Of a stretch of DNA of 64,000 bases, positions 53,737 through 64,000 are shown piece by piece (positions within the stretch are counted from its first letter, which is position 1; each line of letters starts with the position of its first letter). The position numbers were made by a program, and so were the translations under genes. The notes under the pieces were generated by a model, which had not been told where the DNA came from, ran no database searches, and saw only the letters and a list, made by a program, of their open reading frames with translations. The stretch lies in the NCBI RefSeq assembly GCF_003852235.1, contig NZ_CP027732.1:3720001-3784000 (forward strand), read 5' to 3'. The DNA comes from Pseudomonas sp. R4-35-07. GTDB lineage: Bacteria > Pseudomonadota > Gammaproteobacteria > Pseudomonadales > Pseudomonadaceae.

Positions 53737-54561
53737 TCATGCCCCGCGCGACGGCCTCCATGGAAGCGGAACCGGCATTGCTGCTAGATCCGTCATGGTT
53801 TCTATGCCGTGCCGTTTTAACTCATCGATATGGACTTTGGTGATCCCGGCCACAAGCGAGAGATAGTCATCCTCTCGACGTTTCCGGTCGCAACGACTCT
53901 GCCAACGACAGATGTCGCAATGCTCCTTCGGTTCAGGATAGATCACCTCCCCCGCGTGCTCGATAGCAGCTACAAGGCTGCTTTTGACTCGTCGGAAGTA
54001 CGTTGCGTAATCGTCCATTCGATACATCTGTGGCTCATACCCAGACCATGGGGCAACTACATAGCTATGCGTCGGGCAACCCCCTTGGATGGTGCCGACT
54101 AGATCCGCATACAAGCAAAGCTGCAAGACAGTTCCACCTTTGGTCTCACGAGCGAGCTTGGTATCAATCACCTCATAAGACCATGCTCCGAGATCGCTCT
54201 CGGCCTCTATTCGCCTGAGGACATCCGTGCGACCCAACCAACCATTCGCGCGAAACGCGCCTTGTACTATGATCTCGTCCCCAGCGACCATGGCGCTCCT
54301 TGTGCGCTCGACCGATTCGTCATCAACTCCGACACCATCAATGATTGTGACGGATAGACCTTGAGATCGTGGGTGCTCGACAAAGCCTTGTTCATGTCGC
54401 GCGCCACGCTCCCAAAGAATCTGCAGCAATGGGTCCCAGATAGCGGGGCGTTCTAGCTCGCCATTTACCACCGCTAAGTCAAGGCTCGTTAAGTGCCGGC
54501 AGTTAAGATGTCCAACCAAGTCAGAAGCACTAAGAAAAATCGAATCGCCTAGCCTTTGCAT
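53737..54561 (-). pseudogene. Truncated TM0106-family RecB-like nuclease
   Basis: The 274-residue product matches the N-terminal part of TM0106-type proteins, which normally exceed 1000 residues and carry a helicase after the nuclease. The RecB-type core VIDTKLARETKGGTVLQLCLYADL is present. So are the Cys of LNCRH and the cluster HCDICRWQSRCD, which would hold an Fe-S cluster. The frame stops after PLPWRPSRGA, where full-length relatives continue, and nothing of the helicase follows. GAGG upstream of the ATG is preserved. The piece may still fold as a nuclease, but it is most likely a remnant. Confidence 0.72.
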
Positions 54562-54775
54562 TTGATTCCGACCTCATCAAAAGTCCATTCAGATGCTCTG
54601 TCGTCCAAATGCCAGCTCTAGTGACTTTTAGGATTAGCCAAAGCGAATGCCCGCTCGTCGAGTGTAGTCAATAGTGAAAGATCCACTGCGGATCGAAAAA
54701 CAGGCACTCAAACATACCCCGTCGTGCGCTACCTTAGAGCTTCATCCTCATCACGACGCGGCTAGGAACCATGGA

Positions 54776-55681
54776 ATGAATCGCAAGCAGTTTCTCGAGC
54801 AACCGGACGTGCTCGGCCTCATCGAGTGGCTAATCGAAAACCTCCCCACTCTGCCAGTGCATCTGAAGGTCGCGCGCAGCAGGTTCGTGCGCAAAGCGAT
54901 CGACTGCAAGGTTCAAGGTATTGAAGCGGTTCAGGCGGAATACCAGTGGGGCGGGAACTGGGAGACGGTCAAGGCGGAGCTGCGCCGGCTGCGCATCCGC
55001 TTGCGCCTTGCGGTTCGAGCCCGCGATGAGTTCGCCACGCATGAGGCCTGCGAAGCGATCCTAGCGTGGGGAAATGTCGATGGCGCCGTCGGATTCCTCA
55101 AAGAGCAAATGCACGACAAGAACTTGGTGAATTACCTAAAGCAGTGCCAGGCGCTTCTCGCGCTGGACCGCAAGCAGCAGCTCAACCACCTCACCAAGCA
55201 GAACATCCTAAGATTCGACTCGGGCATGACTAAGATCCATGCCCTGCTCGACACCACTGGCTCTCCCATCTATGACGGCCGGGTCGGTGCCGCCATCGCG
55301 CTGCTCTACCGCCTGTACCGCCAAGGCACCGGCACCACTGCGCCGCAGGCACTGGACTTCGCCTGGGGGCCAGGGATCGGCGACCAGATTCGAAACCCAA
55401 AACACTTAAAGCTTGGCTACAACGGTACACCGCAACTCTCCACCACCAGTCGCCACCTTTGGGCACGGCGCCAGCTCCAATTAGGTTGGATCATCCGCGC
55501 GGTACTAGAAGGGTCCGAACTATTCGCCAAGCAGCCTCAGCTGGTAGACCGCTGCCACGCCTTTGAAGCTGGATTGTTCATGATGGGCTATGACCTACGC
55601 AGTCTAGTCCCCGACGGCTATACGATCCCAGTGCCGCCCAAGCCTAACTACCGGGTACGTAGGATGACCCGAGCGACCTGA
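54776..55681 (+). CDS. Unknown island protein (301 aa)
   Basis: The ATG at 54776 has AGGA 8 bases upstream and is preferred to the open frame start at 54674. The 301-residue protein is basic and helical, with a repeated RLRIRLRLAVRARDE-type helix near 75-95. Its C-terminal half is Gly/Tyr-rich. A conserved-looking stretch, YDGRVGAAIALLYRLY, occurs near residue 160-175. It has no integrase Tyr/Arg signature. It lies next to the intact tRNA end, where an integrase would be expected. Function not recognised. Confidence 0.7.
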   Translation: MNRKQFLEQPDVLGLIEWLIENLPTLPVHLKVARSRFVRKAIDCKVQGIEAVQAEYQWGGNWETVKAELRRLRIRLRLAVRARDEFATHEACEAILAWGNVDGAVGFLKEQMHDKNLVNYLKQCQALLALDRKQQLNHLTKQNILRFDSGMTKIHALLDTTGSPIYDGRVGAAIALLYRLYRQGTGTTAPQALDFAWGPGIGDQIRNPKHLKLGYNGTPQLSTTSRHLWARRQLQLGWIIRAVLEGSELFAKQPQLVDRCHAFEAGLFMMGYDLRSLVPDGYTIPVPPKPNYRVRRMTRAT

Positions 55682-55844
55682 GATAAACAAGCTGATGGTT
55701 GACCTGTATGTAGTTCTCAATACGCAGGAAAATAGTCTTAAACACTCAAAAACGTCAGGACCTGAAGAGAAAGACCAATCAACATTGGTAAAGAGACCAC
55801 GCGTGAGCGCCGGAGCCTGCGTCCGCCCACGCGGAAGCCGTGAG

Positions 55845-55982
55845 GATTCCACCCAGAGCCGGTGGTTTTGTAGGGGTAAAAACGACCAAACATAAAAAAG
55901 GGTCGCGAGATAAAATCTCGCAACCCTTTGAAAAATATGGTCGGGACGGAGTGATTCGAACACTCGACCCCTAGCACCCCAT
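55845..55982. repeat. Right copy of the 138-bp tRNA-Pro-derived direct repeat
   Basis: Gap-free partner of 44391-44528 with 12 mismatches, none in the 45 bases of tRNA sequence. It contains the tRNA-Pro terminator and the 3' half of the intact tRNA gene. Confidence 0.88.
55900..55926 (-). terminator. Intrinsic terminator of tRNA-Pro
   Basis: The hairpin with arms GGGTCGCGAGAT and ATCTCGCAACCC lies 11 bases beyond the tRNA 3' end and is followed on the minus strand by TTTTTT. One pair is a G-U wobble in the RNA. Confidence 0.85.
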
Positions 55983-56014
55983 GCTAGTGCGCTACCGGAC
56001 TGCGCTACGCCCCG
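55938..56014 (-). tRNA. tRNA-Pro (GGG)
   Basis: The minus strand folds into a complete 77-nt cloverleaf: acceptor CGGGGCG pairing with CGTCCCG, anticodon stem CTAGC/GCTAG with loop ATGGGGT giving anticodon GGG, T arm with GTTCGAATC, and an encoded CCA end. It serves as the insertion site of the island to its left. Confidence 0.96.
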
Positions 56015-56104
56015 ACTAGGCGTGTTACTGGGTTTGCTTCTTAACGAAGCGAACCGGAATATACCGCAAGCTTTTGAAATGTGGAAGTATTTTTAAAGCC
56101 TGAA

Positions 56105-56461
56105 TCACTTCTTCAGCACCACCAGCACATCTTCGAGTTCGGAGATCATCTGGCGGATCATTTGCTTGTATTGGGTGGTGTCGTCTTTGGCTTCATCACC
56201 GGACATGCGCTGGCGTGCGCCGCTGATGGTGAACCCCTGGTCGTACAGCAACGCGCGGATCTGCCGGATCATCAGCACATCCTGGCGCTGATAATACCGG
56301 CGGTTCCCAGTGCGTTTGACGGGGTTGAGTTGAGGAAACTCCTGCTCCCAGTAGCGCAGCACGTGCGGTTTTACCGCACACAGCTCGCTGACTTCACCGA
56401 TGGTGAAGTAGCGTTTGCCCGGGATGACGGGTAGTTCGTCGTTATGACTTGGTTCCAGCAT
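56105..56461 (-). CDS. MerR-family transcriptional regulator
   Basis: A 118-residue protein with the MerR winged helix at about residues 17-85 ([30 protein letters not shown] and [12 protein letters not shown]). A short coiled coil ends the protein, and there is no effector domain. In pseudomonads a gene of this kind follows ihfA. The ATG at 56461 is chosen and overlaps the ihfA end by 20 bases. A TTG at 56470 is the alternative. Its target is unknown. Confidence 0.9.
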   Translation of the reverse strand: MLEPSHNDELPVIPGKRYFTIGEVSELCAVKPHVLRYWEQEFPQLNPVKRTGNRRYYQRQDVLMIRQIRALLYDQGFTISGARQRMSGDEAKDDTTQYKQMIRQMISELEDVLVVLKK

Positions 56462-56744
56462 AAGCCTCAACTCGGGCCTTCAACTTCTGCCCTGGACGAA
56501 AGGTGACCACACGGCGAGCCGTGATCGGGATTTCTTCTCCCGTTTTTGGATTGCGGCCAGGCCGCTGGCGTTTGTCCCGCAGGTCAAAATTGCCGAAACC
56601 GGACAATTTGACCTGTTCGTTGTCTTCCAGAGCGTGCCTGATCTCTTCAAAAAACAGCTCGACCAATTCCTTGGCCTCGCGCTTGTTCAGACCCAACTCT
56701 TCGTACAGACGTTCCGCCATCTCAGCTTTCGTCAAAGCCCCCAT
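56442..56744 (-). CDS. ihfA: Integration host factor subunit alpha
   Basis: A 100-residue HU/IHF-fold DNA-bending protein. It contains the DNA-binding arm signature [26 protein letters not shown] with the Pro that intercalates in DNA, and the family start [25 protein letters not shown]. It pairs with IHF-beta encoded elsewhere. It is 3 bases downstream of pheT, the standard gene order in gammaproteobacteria. Confidence 0.97.
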   Translation of the reverse strand: MGALTKAEMAERLYEELGLNKREAKELVELFFEEIRHALEDNEQVKLSGFGNFDLRDKRQRPGRNPKTGEEIPITARRVVTFRPGQKLKARVEAYAGTKS

Positions 56745-56747
56745 ACG

Positions 56748-59126
56748 TCACTTCCTTAACGTGGCGTTCAACCTTTGTTCGAGCGAGGTGAGGATATTTT
56801 GTGTCGTGGTATTCACCTCATCGTCATTAAGAGTGCGCGATGGATGCTGCCAGGTCAAGCCAACCGCAAGGCTTTTTCTATGCGGATCAATGCCTTTACC
56901 CTGATAGACGTCAAATAGCCTGAGGTCTGTCAGCCATTCCCCTGCATTTTCTCGGATTACATCCAGAACGGCAGAGGCGGCGACTTCACGGTCGGCGATC
57001 AGGGCCAGGTCGCGGCGTACTTCAGGGAAGCGCGAAAGCTCGCTGAATTTGGGCATTTTGCCCGACGCAACTTCAGCCAGGACCAGTTCAAAAACGAAGA
57101 CTGGACGGTCCAGGCCCAGGGTTTTCGACAGCTCCGGGTGAATGGCACCGACAAAACCGACCAAACGACCTTCGCGCTCGATACGCGCCGTCTGGCCTGG
57201 GTGCAGCGCAGGGTGTTTGCCCGGCAGGAACGTGAAGGCGTCCAGCGCACCGGCAAAGCCCAGCACTGCTTCCACGTCAGCCTTGACGTCAAAGAAGTCC
57301 ACGGCATCGCGGCCTTGTGCCCAGCCTTCCGGCAGGCGGCTACCGCAGACCACACCCGCCAGCATCGGCTCTTGTTTCAAGCCATCGAGCTGACCGACAA
57401 AGCGCAGGCCGCTTTCGAACATGCGCACGCGATCTTGCTGACGGTTCAGGTTATGGGACAACGCCTTGATCAACCCTGGCCACAGCGACGAGCGCATGGC
57501 CGCCATGTCGTTGGAAATGGGGTTGGCCAGCAACAGCGGCTCGACGCCTGGGTTGAACAGTTCGAACTGTTTTGGATCGATGAAGCTGTAAGTCACTGCT
57601 TCCTGATAACCACGCGCAACCAGCAGGCGACGCAGTTCCGGCAGATGTGCACGGGCTTCAGCTTTCGGCTGCGGGGCCAGACGCGCTTGCGGGTAACGAA
57701 CCGGCAGACGGTTGTAGCCGTACAGGCGGGCCAGTTCTTCGATCAGGTCAACTTCCAGGCTGATATCGAAGCGATGGCTTGGCACTTCAACGTGCCACTG
57801 CCCTTCCCCATCCGTCGAAATGGCGAGGCCAAGGGCTGACAGCAGTTGCTCGATCTCGGCAGGCTCGATCACCAGGCCGAGCATTTGCTCAACGCTTTTG
57901 GCGCGCAACGTGATTGGCGCAACGGACGGCAGGTACTGTTCGCTGACAGTCTCGGTGATCGGGCCGGCTTCGCCACCGGTGATTTCCAGCAGCAGGCCGG
58001 TGGCGCGCTCCATGGCTTCACGGGCCAGTTTCCAGTCCACGCCACGCTCATAACGGTGCGACGCATCGGTGTGCAGGCCGTATGAACGGGCCTTGCCGGC
58101 GATGGCGATCTGGTCGAAGAACGCGCTTTCAAGGAATATGTCGCGAGTGGTCGCCGATACGCCACTGTGCTCGCCGCCCATAACGCCGGCAATTGCAAGG
58201 GCACGGGAGTGATCGGCGATGACCAGCGTGTCCGCACGCAGGCTGACTTCCTGGCCGTCGAGCAGTACCAGCTTCTCGCCTTCTTCTGCCATACGCACGC
58301 GGATGCCGCCATTGATTTCGGCGAGGTCAAACGCGTGCAGCGGCTGGCCTAGCTCCAACATCACGTAGTTGGTGATATCGACGGCTGCATCGATGCTGCG
58401 TACGTCAGCGCGGCGCAGGCGTTCGACCATCCACAGCGGAGTCGGCCTGGACAGGTCGACGTTACGGATCACGCGCCCCAGATAACGTGGGCAGGCGTTT
58501 GGCGCCAGCACTTCAATCGAGCGCACGTCGTCGTGCACGGCAGGCACGCTGGCAATCACCGGGCGCGTAACAGGCACGTTGTACAGCGCGCCCACTTCAC
58601 GGGCCAGACCGGCCAGGGACAGGCAGTCGCCACGGTTTGGGGTCAGGTCGACCTCGATGCTGGCGTCTTCCAGCTCCAGGTAAACACGGATGTCCTGGCC
58701 CACTGGCGCGTCGACCGGCAGTTCCATCAAGCCGTCGTTACCCTCGCCTACCTGCAGCTCGGCCTGGGAGCACAGCATGCCGTTGGACTCGACGCCGCGC
58801 AGCTTGGCCTTCTTGATTTTGAAGTCGCCCGGCAATTCGGCACCGATCATGGCGAACGGAATCTTCAGGCCCGGGCGCACATTGGGCGCTCCGCACACGA
58901 CCTGGAAGGTTTCGGCGCCATTGCTGACCTGGCACACCCGCAATTTGTCGGCATCCGGGTGCTGCTCGGTGCTCAGCACCTCGCCCACTACCACGCCGCT
59001 GAATACACCGGCGGCCGGGGTAACGCTATCGACCTCAAGACCGGCCATCGACAGACGAGCAACCAGCTCGTCGCGATCTACCTGCGGGCTTACCCAGCCA
59101 CGCAGCCATTGTTCACTGAATTTCAT
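56748..59126 (-). CDS. pheT: Phenylalanyl-tRNA synthetase beta subunit
   Basis: The 792-residue beta chain of the alpha2-beta2 synthetase contains, in order, the EMAP/tRNA-binding domain (about 40-150, with VCQVSNGAETFQVVCGAPNVRPG), the B3/B4 editing domain (about 210-400, with DASHRYERGVD), the B5 domain, and the C-terminal anticodon-binding FDX-ACB domain. Full length and intact. It follows pheS by 26 bases. Confidence 0.98.
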   Translation of the reverse strand: MKFSEQWLRGWVSPQVDRDELVARLSMAGLEVDSVTPAAGVFSGVVVGEVLSTEQHPDADKLRVCQVSNGAETFQVVCGAPNVRPGLKIPFAMIGAELPGDFKIKKAKLRGVESNGMLCSQAELQVGEGNDGLMELPVDAPVGQDIRVYLELEDASIEVDLTPNRGDCLSLAGLAREVGALYNVPVTRPVIASVPAVHDDVRSIEVLAPNACPRYLGRVIRNVDLSRPTPLWMVERLRRADVRSIDAAVDITNYVMLELGQPLHAFDLAEINGGIRVRMAEEGEKLVLLDGQEVSLRADTLVIADHSRALAIAGVMGGEHSGVSATTRDIFLESAFFDQIAIAGKARSYGLHTDASHRYERGVDWKLAREAMERATGLLLEITGGEAGPITETVSEQYLPSVAPITLRAKSVEQMLGLVIEPAEIEQLLSALGLAISTDGEGQWHVEVPSHRFDISLEVDLIEELARLYGYNRLPVRYPQARLAPQPKAEARAHLPELRRLLVARGYQEAVTYSFIDPKQFELFNPGVEPLLLANPISNDMAAMRSSLWPGLIKALSHNLNRQQDRVRMFESGLRFVGQLDGLKQEPMLAGVVCGSRLPEGWAQGRDAVDFFDVKADVEAVLGFAGALDAFTFLPGKHPALHPGQTARIEREGRLVGFVGAIHPELSKTLGLDRPVFVFELVLAEVASGKMPKFSELSRFPEVRRDLALIADREVAASAVLDVIRENAGEWLTDLRLFDVYQGKGIDPHRKSLAVGLTWQHPSRTLNDDEVNTTTQNILTSLEQRLNATLRK

Positions 59127-59152
59127 CCTGCTCTCCTAAAGATTCGTTACGA

Positions 59153-60223
<1,071 letters not shown>

Positions 60224-60278
60224 ATGACGTTTACCACCTTGGGCTACAGGAGTAACCCAGGGTGACTGTCGGGGGTAC

Positions 60279-60635
60279 TTAAGCCAAAGAGGCTTTAGCT
60301 TTCTCGACAATCGCAGCAAACACCGCTTTTTCGTTCACGGCCAGTTCAGCCAGAACCTTACGGTCGATTTCGATGGACGCTTTTTTCAGGCCAGCGATGA
60401 AACGGCTGTAGGACAGACCGTTAACACGTGCACCAGCATTGATACGAGCGATCCACAGGGCGCGGAACTGACGTTTTTTCTGACGACGGTCACGGTAGGC
60501 GTATTGGCCTGCCTTGATTACCGCTTGCTTGGCAACACGGAATACGCGTGAACGCGCGCCGTAGTAGCCTTTAGCAAGTTTCAGAATTTTTTTGTGACGC
60601 TTACGGGCAATGACGCCACGCTTTACACGAGCCAT
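60279..60635 (-). CDS. rplT: 50S ribosomal protein L20
   Basis: The 118-residue L20 sequence is complete, with the family text [43 protein letters not shown] N terminus and [18 protein letters not shown] near the C terminus. L20 binds 23S rRNA early in assembly and represses its own operon in E. coli. It lies 29 bases after rpmI. Confidence 0.98.
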   Translation of the reverse strand: MARVKRGVIARKRHKKILKLAKGYYGARSRVFRVAKQAVIKAGQYAYRDRRQKKRQFRALWIARINAGARVNGLSYSRFIAGLKKASIEIDRKVLAELAVNEKAVFAAIVEKAKASLA

Positions 60636-60664
60636 GAGTTACTTCCTCTATTCTTGATCCAAAA

Positions 60665-60859
60665 TTAACGAAGGCGCAGCATGCGCTCGACTTTTGCCAC
60701 GTCAGACGGATGCAGCAAGCTGCTACCGCGCAGTTGACGCTTACGCTTGGTCGACATTTTGGTCAGGATGTGGCTCTTGAAAGCGTGCTTGTGCTTGATA
60801 CCGTTAGCAGTTTTCAGAAACCGCTTAGCAGCACCACTTTTAGTCTTCATCTTTGGCAT
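60665..60859 (-). CDS. rpmI: 50S ribosomal protein L35
   Basis: A 64-residue basic protein, beginning [17 protein letters not shown] and ending VERMLRLR, full length for L35. It lies 60 bases downstream of infC. Confidence 0.98.
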   Translation of the reverse strand: MPKMKTKSGAAKRFLKTANGIKHKHAFKSHILTKMSTKRKRQLRGSSLLHPSDVAKVERMLRLR

Positions 60860-60919
60860 GTTCGGATACTCCGCATTCAGTTGATAAACATAATCAGAAG
60901 GCCTGCCGTGCCCTGTTGA

Positions 60920-61468
60920 TTACTTCTTCTTTTTCGGGGCGATGACCATGATCAGCTGGCGTCCTTCCATCTTAGGATGCTGTTCGACCGAACCGTACTC
61001 GAGCAAGTCAGCTTCAACCCGCTTGAGGAGTTCCATCCCCAGCTCCTGGTGGGCCATCTCACGGCCGCGGAATCGCAAGGATACCTTGGCCCTGTCCCCA
61101 TCACTCAGGAAACGTACCAGGTTGCGCAGTTTTACCTGGTAATCCCCTTCCTCCGTCCCTGGACGAAACTTGATTTCTTTTACTTGAATCTGCTTCTGGT
61201 TCTTCTTCGCTGCGGCAACCTGTTTCTTCTTCTCGAAGATCGACTTGCCGTAGTCCATCACCCGGCAAACGGGTGGGATTGCATCGGCGGAAATTTCCAC
61301 CAGGTCCAGCTTGGACTCTTCTGCAATACGAAGCGCTTCATCAATCGAGACGATGCCAATCTGCTCGCCATCAGCGCCAATTAACCGAACCTCGCGTGCC
61401 GAGATATTCTCGTTGATCGGGGCTTTCGGTGCAGCTCGTTTATCTTGTCTCATTTCACGCTTAATAAT
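60920..61468 (-). CDS. infC: Translation initiation factor IF-3
   Basis: IF-3 has an N-terminal ubiquitin-like domain, a helical linker ([27 protein letters not shown]) and a C-terminal 16S-binding domain. The first ATG is at 61453 and gives 177 residues, but no ribosome site precedes it properly. GGAG at 61474-61477 is followed by ATT ATT ATT AAG. IF-3 genes classically start at the rare codon ATT, which IF-3 itself discriminates against, giving autoregulation. The ATT at 61468, 5 bases after GGAG, is chosen (182 residues). The gene overlaps or touches the thrS stop. Confidence 0.93.
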   Translation of the reverse strand: MIKREMRQDKRAAPKAPINENISAREVRLIGADGEQIGIVSIDEALRIAEESKLDLVEISADAIPPVCRVMDYGKSIFEKKKQVAAAKKNQKQIQVKEIKFRPGTEEGDYQVKLRNLVRFLSDGDRAKVSLRFRGREMAHQELGMELLKRVEADLLEYGSVEQHPKMEGRQLIMVIAPKKKK

Positions 61469-61470
61469 AA

Positions 61471-63393
61471 TTACTCCGAATCTGGGCGACCACGCCGGGA
61501 AACCGCTTGCGCGAGGAACTCAGCGAACTGGGCGACGGGCATCGAGCCCAGGTCAGCACCTTCACGAGTACGCACAGCGACAGTCTGCATCTCGACTTCC
61601 CGATCTCCGATAACCAAAAGATAGGGAACCTTGAGCAAAGTATGCTCGCGGATTTTAAAGCCGATCTTTTCATTTCTCAAGTCGGACTTGGCACGAAATC
61701 CGCTTTCGTTGAGTGTTTTTTCAACTTCAGCGGCAAAATCTGCCTGTTTATCAGTGATATTCATGATCACTGCCTGAGTCGGAGCCAGCCACGCCGGGAA
61801 TGCACCCTCGTAGTGCTCGATCAGGATCCCGACGAACCGTTCGAACGAGCCGAGGATCGCCCGGTGCAGCATAACCGGGTGTTTACGGCTGTTGTCTTCG
61901 GAGACGTATTCGGCTCCCAGACGGATCGGCAGGTTAAAATCGAGCTGCAGGGTACCACACTGCCAGACGCGGCCAAGGCAATCTTTCAGCGAGAACTCGA
62001 TTTTGGGACCGTAGAACGCGCCCTCTCCCGGCTGCAGGTCGTACGCAAGGCCCGCGCTGTCGAGTGCGGCGGCCAGTGCAGCTTCGGCGCGATCCCAGAG
62101 TTCGTCGGAGCCGACGCGCTTTTCCGGACGAGTGGACAGTTTCATCTCGACCTCGGTGAAACCGAAATCGCGGTAAACGTCCATGGTCAACTTGATGAAC
62201 GCGGCGGACTCGGCCTGCATCTGCTCTTCTGTGCAGAAGATATGGGCGTCATCCTGGGTGAAGCCGCGCACACGCATGATGCCGTGCAGCGCACCCGATG
62301 GCTCGTTGCGGTGGCAGGCACCGAATTCGGCCAGGCGCATCGGCAACTCGCGGTAGCTCTTCAGGCCCTGGTTGAACACCTGCACGTGGCATGGGCAGTT
62401 CATCGGCTTGATGGCGTAGTCGCGGTTTTCCGACTGGGTGGTGAACATATTGTCGGCGTAGTTGGCCCAGTGCCCGGATTTCTCCCACAGACTGCGATCA
62501 ACCACCTGCGGGGTCTTGATCTCCAGGTAACCGTTTTCACGCTGAACCTTGCGCATGTACTGCTCGAGCACCTGGTAGAGCGTCCAGCCGTTCGGATGCC
62601 AGAACACCATGCCCGGCGCTTCTTCCTGGAGATGGAACAGGTTCAGGCGCTTGCCGATCTTGCGATGGTCGCGTTTCTCGGCTTCTTCGATACGCTGGAT
62701 ATAGGCGGCCAGCTGCTTCTTGTCGGCCCAGGCGGTGCCGTAGATCCGTTGCAGCTGCTCGTTCTTCGCGTCGCCGCGCCAGTAGGCGCCGGACAATTTG
62801 GTCAGCTTGAACGACTTGAGAAAGCGCGTGTTCGGCACGTGCGGGCCACGGCACATGTCGACGTATTCTTCGTGGTAGTACAGGCCCATGGCCTGCTCGT
62901 CCGGCATGTCTTCCACCAGGCGCAGCTTATAGTCTTCGCCACGGGCGGTGAACACATCGATCACTTCGGCACGCGGGGTGACTTTCTTGATGACGTCGTA
63001 ATCTCTTTCGATCAGCGCGTGCATGCGCTGCTCGATCGCCGCCAGGTCGTCCGGTGTAAAAGGACGCTCATAGGCGATGTCGTAATAGAAGCCTTCGTCG
63101 ATGACCGGGCCGATCACCATTTTCGCGGTGGGATACAGCTGCTTGACCGCATGGCCAATCAGGTGTGCGCAAGAGTGGCGAATGATCTCCAGCCCCTCTT
63201 GATCCTTGGGCGTGATGATCTGCAGGCTGGCATCGGCGGTGATCAGGTCGCTGGCGTCAACCAGCTTGCCATCAACCTTGCCGGCCACGGTGGCCTTGGC
63301 CAGGCCGGCACCAATGGATGCGGCGACCTCGGCTACGGAAACCGAATGATCGAACGAACGTTGACTGCCGTCGGGTAGAGTAATAGTTGGCAT
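61471..63393 (-). CDS. thrS: Threonyl-tRNA synthetase
   Basis: A 640-residue class II synthetase, with the TGS domain (1-62), the editing domain with [16 protein letters not shown] and the SAD motif, a catalytic core with the zinc-binding Cys of [10 protein letters not shown] (about residue 335) and HR of [21 protein letters not shown], and the C-terminal anticodon domain. The ATG at 63393 has AGGAGG 7 bases upstream; the frame extends to 63426 without need. It is the first gene of the core operon. Confidence 0.98.
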   Translation of the reverse strand: MPTITLPDGSQRSFDHSVSVAEVAASIGAGLAKATVAGKVDGKLVDASDLITADASLQIITPKDQEGLEIIRHSCAHLIGHAVKQLYPTAKMVIGPVIDEGFYYDIAYERPFTPDDLAAIEQRMHALIERDYDVIKKVTPRAEVIDVFTARGEDYKLRLVEDMPDEQAMGLYYHEEYVDMCRGPHVPNTRFLKSFKLTKLSGAYWRGDAKNEQLQRIYGTAWADKKQLAAYIQRIEEAEKRDHRKIGKRLNLFHLQEEAPGMVFWHPNGWTLYQVLEQYMRKVQRENGYLEIKTPQVVDRSLWEKSGHWANYADNMFTTQSENRDYAIKPMNCPCHVQVFNQGLKSYRELPMRLAEFGACHRNEPSGALHGIMRVRGFTQDDAHIFCTEEQMQAESAAFIKLTMDVYRDFGFTEVEMKLSTRPEKRVGSDELWDRAEAALAAALDSAGLAYDLQPGEGAFYGPKIEFSLKDCLGRVWQCGTLQLDFNLPIRLGAEYVSEDNSRKHPVMLHRAILGSFERFVGILIEHYEGAFPAWLAPTQAVIMNITDKQADFAAEVEKTLNESGFRAKSDLRNEKIGFKIREHTLLKVPYLLVIGDREVEMQTVAVRTREGADLGSMPVAQFAEFLAQAVSRRGRPDSE

Positions 63394-63757
63394 GGCGCCT
63401 CCTCTCCTAGTGGTGACCCCTACCAAAGGTCACGTGGGTTGGGATGAGCCAGTACAAGATCCAACACCAGGCCGCTCAATGCTGAACGCCTGCCTTACAG
63501 CGGCAGGAGCCTTTCGGCCAACCGATAATCGAACCAGAGTGACTGGATTAAAAAAAATAACTTGGCAAGGCGGCAAATGGCGCACCTGGAAAAAGCCAAG
63601 CCCAGGATGCTAGCACAGATGAACGGTCATCGCGCCGACACGACCTGCGGTAGAAGTAAATTCGATGCCTTATGGTCGCAAAAGTGAACTTGAGCTGTAC
63701 GTCACGCCTCAAACACCCCGAGAATCGCCGTTCGTCCTCGACCCAAAGGAGCATCCC
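63394..63757. promoter_or_regulatory. Divergent intergenic region upstream of thrS
   Basis: These 364 bp separate thrS from a rightward gene. They must hold both promoters. A poly-A stretch (AAAAAAAATAAC) lies near 63550 and no tRNA or clear hairpin was found. The thrS leader could fold on its own mRNA in an operator as in E. coli, but no such structure could be verified by eye. Confidence 0.4.
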
Positions 63758-64000
63758 ATGATGCGTTTTACCTCGACACTCGCCCTCGCCGCTTCCCTGG
63801 CGTTCCTTTCGTTTGGCGCGCAAGCCGCAGCACCATCGAACTGGCCGGAAGGCGCCCGTGACGCCTTCGTCAAAGACTGCAGCGCTGCGGCCAGCCAGAA
63901 CGTGGACGTCAAAACTGCCAAAGATCATTGTGAATGTGGCGCCGACAAGATCAACGCCGAATTGAGCACTGCGGAAATCAAAGAATTGATGACCAACCAG
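63758..64000 (+). CDS. Small secreted (periplasmic) protein, partial
   Basis: The start is well supported by AAGGAG 7 bases before the ATG at 63758. The first 81 residues show a Sec signal peptide of about 24 residues (TLALAASLAFLSFGAQA) followed by a soluble segment with three Cys, one at KDCSAAA and two in HCECGADK. The gene runs past the window end. Pairs of Cys in this spacing suggest disulfides. Function not recognised. Confidence 0.8.
   Translation, partial: MMRFTSTLALAASLAFLSFGAQAAAPSNWPEGARDAFVKDCSAAASQNVDVKTAKDHCECGADKINAELSTAEIKELMTNQ

Larger units (their letters stand above)
44484..55982. mobile_element. Genomic island at tRNA-Pro(GGG), about 11.45 kb, defence-type cargo
   Basis: The region is bounded by the 45-bp exact repeat of the tRNA-Pro 3' half at 44484-44528 and 55938-55982. 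Its genes are more A+T-rich than the core and lack core functions: a NACHT-type NTPase, a GIY-YIG protein, a truncated RecB-like nuclease and three unknown proteins on both strands. No tyrosine or serine integrase, excisionase or replication gene is seen, so the island is either decayed or mobilised in trans. The right end keeps the complete tRNA gene. Confidence 0.82.

Overview
The window comes from the chromosome of a fluorescent Pseudomonas (P. fluorescens group). Three things point there. The core block thrS-infC-rpmI-rplT-pheS-pheT-ihfA-MerR-tRNA-Pro at the right end is in the order known for Pseudomonas. Intergenic repeats match the REP and longer repeats common in these genomes. Most genes use G+C-rich codons. 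The assignment rests on reading the sequence, without database searches.

Layout. 1-1270: end of an unidentified gene, a small membrane protein and an outer-membrane HAD phosphatase lipoprotein. 1284-3216: an interspersed repeat with terminal inverted repeats, split by an IS4-family insertion with its target duplication. 3246-4462: an XRE regulator and an HD phosphohydrolase. 4469-11590 (minus): a six-gene operon made of a TonB receptor, an amino-acid-type ABC importer, an FAD amine/amino-acid oxidase and RidA. It reads as an uptake and oxidative deamination pathway for one amino-acid-like substrate. 12115-21692 (minus): an 11-gene type II secretion operon in the Xanthomonas xps order (E F G H I J K L M N D), with nearly every junction overlapping. 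22325-39058 (plus, head-to-head with gspE): five genes without an obvious relative: a 111-aa beta-type protein, a membrane-anchored protein, a 1191-aa protein, an endonuclease/exonuclease/phosphatase-fold hydrolase and a 3470-aa protein with degenerate LysM-like repeats. This is the best candidate for an undescribed system.

39177-44023: an IS3 remnant marks the junction with a lower-G+C D-tartrate module: D-tartrate dehydratase, DctA-type transporter and oxaloacetate decarboxylase-like lyase, with a divergent LysR gene. The inferred route is D-tartrate to oxaloacetate to pyruvate plus CO2. 44484-55982: a genomic island of about 11.45 kb between two copies of the 3' end of tRNA-Pro(GGG). It carries a NACHT-type STAND NTPase with a probable C-terminal nuclease domain, a GIY-YIG protein, a truncated RecB-like nuclease and three unknown proteins, but no recognisable integrase. 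It looks like a defence island. 55938-63393: tRNA-Pro and the translation/IHF core operon. 63758-64000: start of a secreted protein cut by the window edge.
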